Shown: in pieces, positions 5,908 through 8,468 of the stretch
Position numbering within the stretch: the stretch's first letter is position 1
Layout of the letters: every line of letters starts with the position of its first letter
Translations under genes and position numbers: made by a program
NCBI GenBank assembly: GCA_937907495.1
Contig: CALESS010000543.1
Coordinates: forward strand, 1-8,468
Origin: an uncultured Anaerolineaceae bacterium
GTDB taxonomy: Bacteria > Chloroflexota > Anaerolineae > Anaerolineales > Anaerolineaceae
Direction: 5' to 3'
DNA: 8,468 nt
The notes under the pieces: model-generated
The model's database searches: none
What the model saw: the letters and a program-made list of their open reading frames with translations, nothing else
Told to the model about the DNA's origin: nothing

Positions 5908-7695
5908 ATGAGTGTCATCATCGCCCCACCCCCCTCCGACGACCTTCCACAAAAAGGCTTCGATCCGCAGGTAACCCGCCAACTGCTGGCCTTTATGAAG
6001 CCTTACCAGGGCCAGATCTACTTTGCCCTGCTGCTGATGGCCGTGAACTCCTTCGCTGCCATTTCCGGCCCCTACCTGGTGAAGATGGCCCTGGATGACG
6101 GTCTGCGGGCCGGCTCCTTCACAACCTTGCGCCTGGCAGTGCTCCTCTACCTGGCTGCAGCCATCCTGCAATGGTCTGCCATTTACTTCCGCGTCTTCCT
6201 CATGGCCCGCGTTGGCCAATCCATCATCTACGACCTCCGCTCCCGTCTTTTCAGTCACCTGCAGGAGCTTTCGCTCAGCTTCTTCAACCACTATTCCGTT
6301 GGGCGCATCATCGTCCGGGTCATCAATGACGTCAATATGATCCGCGAATTCATCACCTGGGCCATGCTGGCCATCGCCCGCGACCTCTTTACCCTGGTGG
6401 GTATCATCATCGTCATGCTCGGGATGAACCCGCGCCTTTCCCTCGCCACCTTCAGCGTGATGCCGATCATGATCGTCATCACCGTCCTCTTCCGCAAACG
6501 TTCCCGAGAGAACTATCGGAAAACCCGCACCGCCATCAGTTGGGTCAATTCGGTGCTGGCGGAAAATATCAACGCCGTGCGCGTGGTGCAATCCTTCTCC
6601 CGCCAGGAATTCAATTTCGATTTCTTCAAGAACCAGGTCAACCTCAACAACCTGCAAACCCATTTGAAAGCCGTGAAGCTGGCCGCGCTCTTCTTCCCGG
6701 CGGTGGATTTTCTCGGCAGCCTCGCCATGGGCCTGGTGATTGCCATTGGCGGCTCCGCCTTCTTGGGGGAGGCCGTCAGCCCCGGGGTATTGGTTGCTTT
6801 CACCCTGTATATCAACCGCTTTTTCGACCCCATCCGCGACCTCAGCCAGCGTTTTGATACTTTCCAATCCACCATGGCGTCCGGCGAGCGCATCATTGGC
6901 CTGCTCAATGCCCCGGTCGAAGTCCAGGACCAACCCCAGGCCCGCGAATTACCTGCCATCCAGGGTGAGATTGAGTTTGACCATGTTTCGTTCCACTATT
7001 CCGATGACCCCACCCCTGTGCTGGAAGATGTCAACCTTCGCATCCAACCCGGCCAAACTGTAGCCCTGGTTGGCAAAACCGGCGCCGGAAAGACCACCCT
7101 TATCAAGCTGGTTTCCCGTTTTCATGATCCAACGGCTGGCATTCTGCGCGTGGATGGGGTGGATTTGCGGACCGTGACCCAGGCCAGTCTGCGCTCCCAG
7201 ATGGGCATCGTCCTCCAGGATCCGTTCCTTTTCTCCGGCACCGTCCGCGACAATATCCGCTTTGGCCGCCTGAATGCAACCGATGCCGAGGTGGAATCGG
7301 CAGCCCGGGCCGTAGGAGCGGATGAATTCGTCCAAAACCTTCGTCTGGGTTACGATACCCCCGTGGAAGAGGGAGGAGTGATTCTCTCACAAGGCCAGCG
7401 CCAGTTGATTTCTTTCGCCCGCGCCTTACTGGCTGATCCGCGCATCCTGATCCTCGATGAGGCCACCTCCAGCGTGGATACCCAGACGGAACGCATCATT
7501 CAGCAAGCACTCACCCGGCTGCTGAAAGGCCGCACCTCCATTGTCATCGCTCACCGCCTTTCCACGGTTATCAATGCAGATCTCATTCTCGTGATCCATG
7601 ATGGCCGGGTGGTCGAGCAGGGCAGCCATTCCGAGTTGCTGGCCCGCCGGGGCATGTATTACAACCTGTATTCCATGCGCTTTGAGGACCAATAA
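5908..7695 (+). CDS. Heterodimeric ABC exporter subunit with catalytic ATP site (BmrD/TM288-like)
   Basis: A 595-residue half-transporter with a cytoplasmic N-terminal stretch of about 35 residues, six membrane segments (near 38-58, 75-95, 150-172, 175-195, 258-283 and 290-308) and a C-terminal ATPase domain (about 354-595). The ATPase has Walker A GKTGAGKT at 389-396, Q-loop Gln437, Walker B ILILDE at 513-518 with catalytic Glu518, and switch His549 (IAHRLST). Its signature is LSQGQ (493-497) instead of LSGGQ, as in TM288. In the dimer this variant signature faces the partner's altered ATP site, while this subunit's own Walker motifs face the partner's normal LSGGQ; one site therefore hydrolyses ATP and the other mainly holds it. 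The ATG directly abuts the partner's stop codon (TAAATG at 5905-5910) and has only a distant AAGGA, so translational coupling is likely and fits a fixed 1:1 ratio. The operon appears to end here. The transported substrate is unknown. Confidence 0.95.
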   Translation: MSVIIAPPPSDDLPQKGFDPQVTRQLLAFMKPYQGQIYFALLLMAVNSFAAISGPYLVKMALDDGLRAGSFTTLRLAVLLYLAAAILQWSAIYFRVFLMARVGQSIIYDLRSRLFSHLQELSLSFFNHYSVGRIIVRVINDVNMIREFITWAMLAIARDLFTLVGIIIVMLGMNPRLSLATFSVMPIMIVITVLFRKRSRENYRKTRTAISWVNSVLAENINAVRVVQSFSRQEFNFDFFKNQVNLNNLQTHLKAVKLAALFFPAVDFLGSLAMGLVIAIGGSAFLGEAVSPGVLVAFTLYINRFFDPIRDLSQRFDTFQSTMASGERIIGLLNAPVEVQDQPQARELPAIQGEIEFDHVSFHYSDDPTPVLEDVNLRIQPGQTVALVGKTGAGKTTLIKLVSRFHDPTAGILRVDGVDLRTVTQASLRSQMGIVLQDPFLFSGTVRDNIRFGRLNATDAEVESAARAVGADEFVQNLRLGYDTPVEEGGVILSQGQRQLISFARALLADPRILILDEATSSVDTQTERIIQQALTRLLKGRTSIVIAHRLSTVINADLILVIHDGRVVEQGSHSELLARRGMYYNLYSMRFEDQ

Positions 7696-7718
7696 CCACC
7701 TGACGTTTTTGTAAACTG

Positions 7719-7742
7719 CTGCCCGGTCTTTCGGCCGGGCAG
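7719..7742 (+). terminator. GC-rich hairpin after the exporter operon, no T-tract
   Basis: CTGCCCGGTC at 7719-7728 pairs with GGCCGGGCAG at 7733-7742 around the loop TTTC, with one G-T pair in ten. It begins 23 bp after the exporter stop codon, where a terminator is expected. No T-run follows on either strand; the only run, GTTTTT at 7705-7710, is upstream. It may act as an mRNA 3' stabiliser, an atypical terminator, or as part of the next promoter region. Confidence 0.5.
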
Positions 7743-7744
7743 TA

Positions 7745-7753
7745 TGCTACAAT
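7745..7753 (+). promoter_or_regulatory. Extended -10 promoter for the beta-propeller gene
   Basis: TGCTACAAT combines the TG motif of an extended -10 element with TACAAT, one mismatch from consensus. It starts three bases after the preceding hairpin. Transcription would begin near 7760, about 54 nt before the ATG at 7814. No -35 hexamer is recognisable, which extended -10 promoters tolerate. Confidence 0.5.
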
Positions 7754-7813
7754 GCTGATATGCTAACTCCGGAATGTATCCTATCAACCGGCTTTTCCAG
7801 TTAACCCGATCGC

Positions 7814-8468
7814 ATGAAAAAAGCCAATCCGCGACCTTCCCGCATCCTATACCTGGTTTTACTGATTTTATGCCTGGTGAACCTGGTGGCTCTGTCCATC
7901 ATCCTCAAACCCGGAGGGTTTTTATCACCTGCCACGGCTGGGGCCGAATCCGTACCGACCTACACAGCCTCCCCGACCTTTACACCCTCTGCCACCCATA
8001 CCCTCACCCCGGAGAGTTTCCCCACCCAGGCTCTTGAAACCCTGCCCCCCCAACCCACCCTGAAGATGAGCGCCCTGGAAGGCCTGTCCACCGATGGTGC
8101 ATACTTTTTCTCGATGTCGGATGGTTGGAATACCCATCTCTTTGCCTATCACCCACAATATCTTCCGCTTACCCGCCTGACTGACGGCAATTGGGATGAC
8201 CTTCATCCCGCTCTCAGCCCAAATGGCCGCCAATTAGCCTTTTCCTCCCGCGTCAATGGCTATTGGGATCTTTTCCTGATGGATTTGGAAAATGGAAATC
8301 TTACGCGGCTGACGGATACCGGCGCTTATGACGGTCATCCCTCGTGGTCGCCGGATGGACAGTGGCTGGTATATGAAACTTACGCCAACGATCATTTTGA
8401 AATCTACCTGCTCTCCATCCAAAACCCAGGTGATGCGGCCACCTACCTGACCGGTGTACCGGATAACA
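7814..8468 (+). CDS. Membrane-anchored TolB/PD40-type beta-propeller protein, N-terminal part
   Basis: The first 218 codons of a gene that leaves the window. The protein opens with a basic stretch (MKKANPRPSR) and one hydrophobic helix (about 11-31) without a lipobox, so it is probably a signal anchor holding the rest outside the membrane. A Ser/Thr/Pro-rich linker follows (about 36-82, with the local pattern TYTASPTFTPSATHTLTP). From about residue 90 there are beta-propeller repeats of the WD40-like PD40 type: HPALSPNGRQLAFSS at 131-145 and HPSWSPDGQWLVYE at 175-188, each followed by a W/H-x-L/I-F/Y strand and a TRLTD-like turn. Such propellers usually bind proteins or peptides; the partner is unknown. 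ATG at 7814 is the first start after an in-frame stop at 7802-7804; its ribosome-binding site is poor. It has its own promoter-like element and is unlikely to belong to the exporter operon. More propeller blades should follow to the right. Confidence 0.85.
   Translation, partial: MKKANPRPSRILYLVLLILCLVNLVALSIILKPGGFLSPATAGAESVPTYTASPTFTPSATHTLTPESFPTQALETLPPQPTLKMSALEGLSTDGAYFFSMSDGWNTHLFAYHPQYLPLTRLTDGNWDDLHPALSPNGRQLAFSSRVNGYWDLFLMDLENGNLTRLTDTGAYDGHPSWSPDGQWLVYETYANDHFEIYLLSIQNPGDAATYLTGVPDN

Noticed and set aside
5605..6933. A 442-codon open frame on the minus strand across the junction of the two exporter genes.
   Set aside because: Its codons are exact reverse complements of the sense codons. 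It stays open only because the exporter genes avoid TTA, CTA and TCA, and its product is a low-complexity His/Asp/Gly-rich string with no domain. The sense frames carry all the ABC motifs.
7774..8037. An 87-codon plus-strand open frame at the start of the propeller gene.
   Set aside because: It is out of frame with the PD40 repeats and ends inside them. The frame starting at 7814 continues to the window edge with a membrane anchor, linker and propeller motifs.

Overview
The window looks like a chromosomal segment of a moderately GC-rich bacterium, most likely a Chloroflexota member of the Anaerolineae type. This taxonomic guess is inferred from three things: two tandem DegV genes, a long-form DUF1015 protein, and a membrane-anchored beta-propeller protein with a Thr/Pro-rich linker (a common surface-protein architecture in that group). 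No rRNA or marker gene confirms it. No insertion sequence, phage gene, tRNA or CRISPR array was seen, and the window reads as an ordinary, tightly packed core-type region.

Layout. The left edge (1-330, minus strand) holds the first 110 codons of cydA, subunit I of the cytochrome bd quinol oxidase, running off the window. A 211-bp divergent intergenic region (331-541) contains overlapping inverted repeats, a perfect 12-bp palindrome and a -10-like box for each direction. Two tandem DegV-family fatty-acid-binding proteins follow on the plus strand (542-1399 and 1468-2322). They are separated by a strong intrinsic terminator with a TATAAT box directly in front of it. A 104-bp gap with a weak hairpin and a promoter-like TAGAAT leads into what looks like a four-gene operon. 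It encodes a DUF1015 protein (2427-3740), a 115-residue protein of unknown function (3751-4098), and the two half-transporters of a heterodimeric type IV ABC exporter (4105-5907 and 5908-7695). The gaps in this operon are 10, 6 and 0 bp. After a GC-rich hairpin and an extended -10 promoter, a membrane-anchored TolB/PD40-type beta-propeller gene begins at 7814 and runs off the right edge.

How the parts may work together. The exporter pair is complete and shows the asymmetric ATP-site pattern of BmrC/BmrD or TM287/TM288. The first subunit has Asp in place of the catalytic Glu and Gln in place of the switch His. The second has canonical catalytic residues but a variant LSQGQ signature. The DegV proteins would carry acyl chains for a FakA-type kinase, which is not encoded here. 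The role of the DUF1015 protein and the small protein, and why they are co-transcribed with an exporter, is not apparent from sequence. These two are the least explained content of the window. I did not find evidence strong enough to claim a new biological system.
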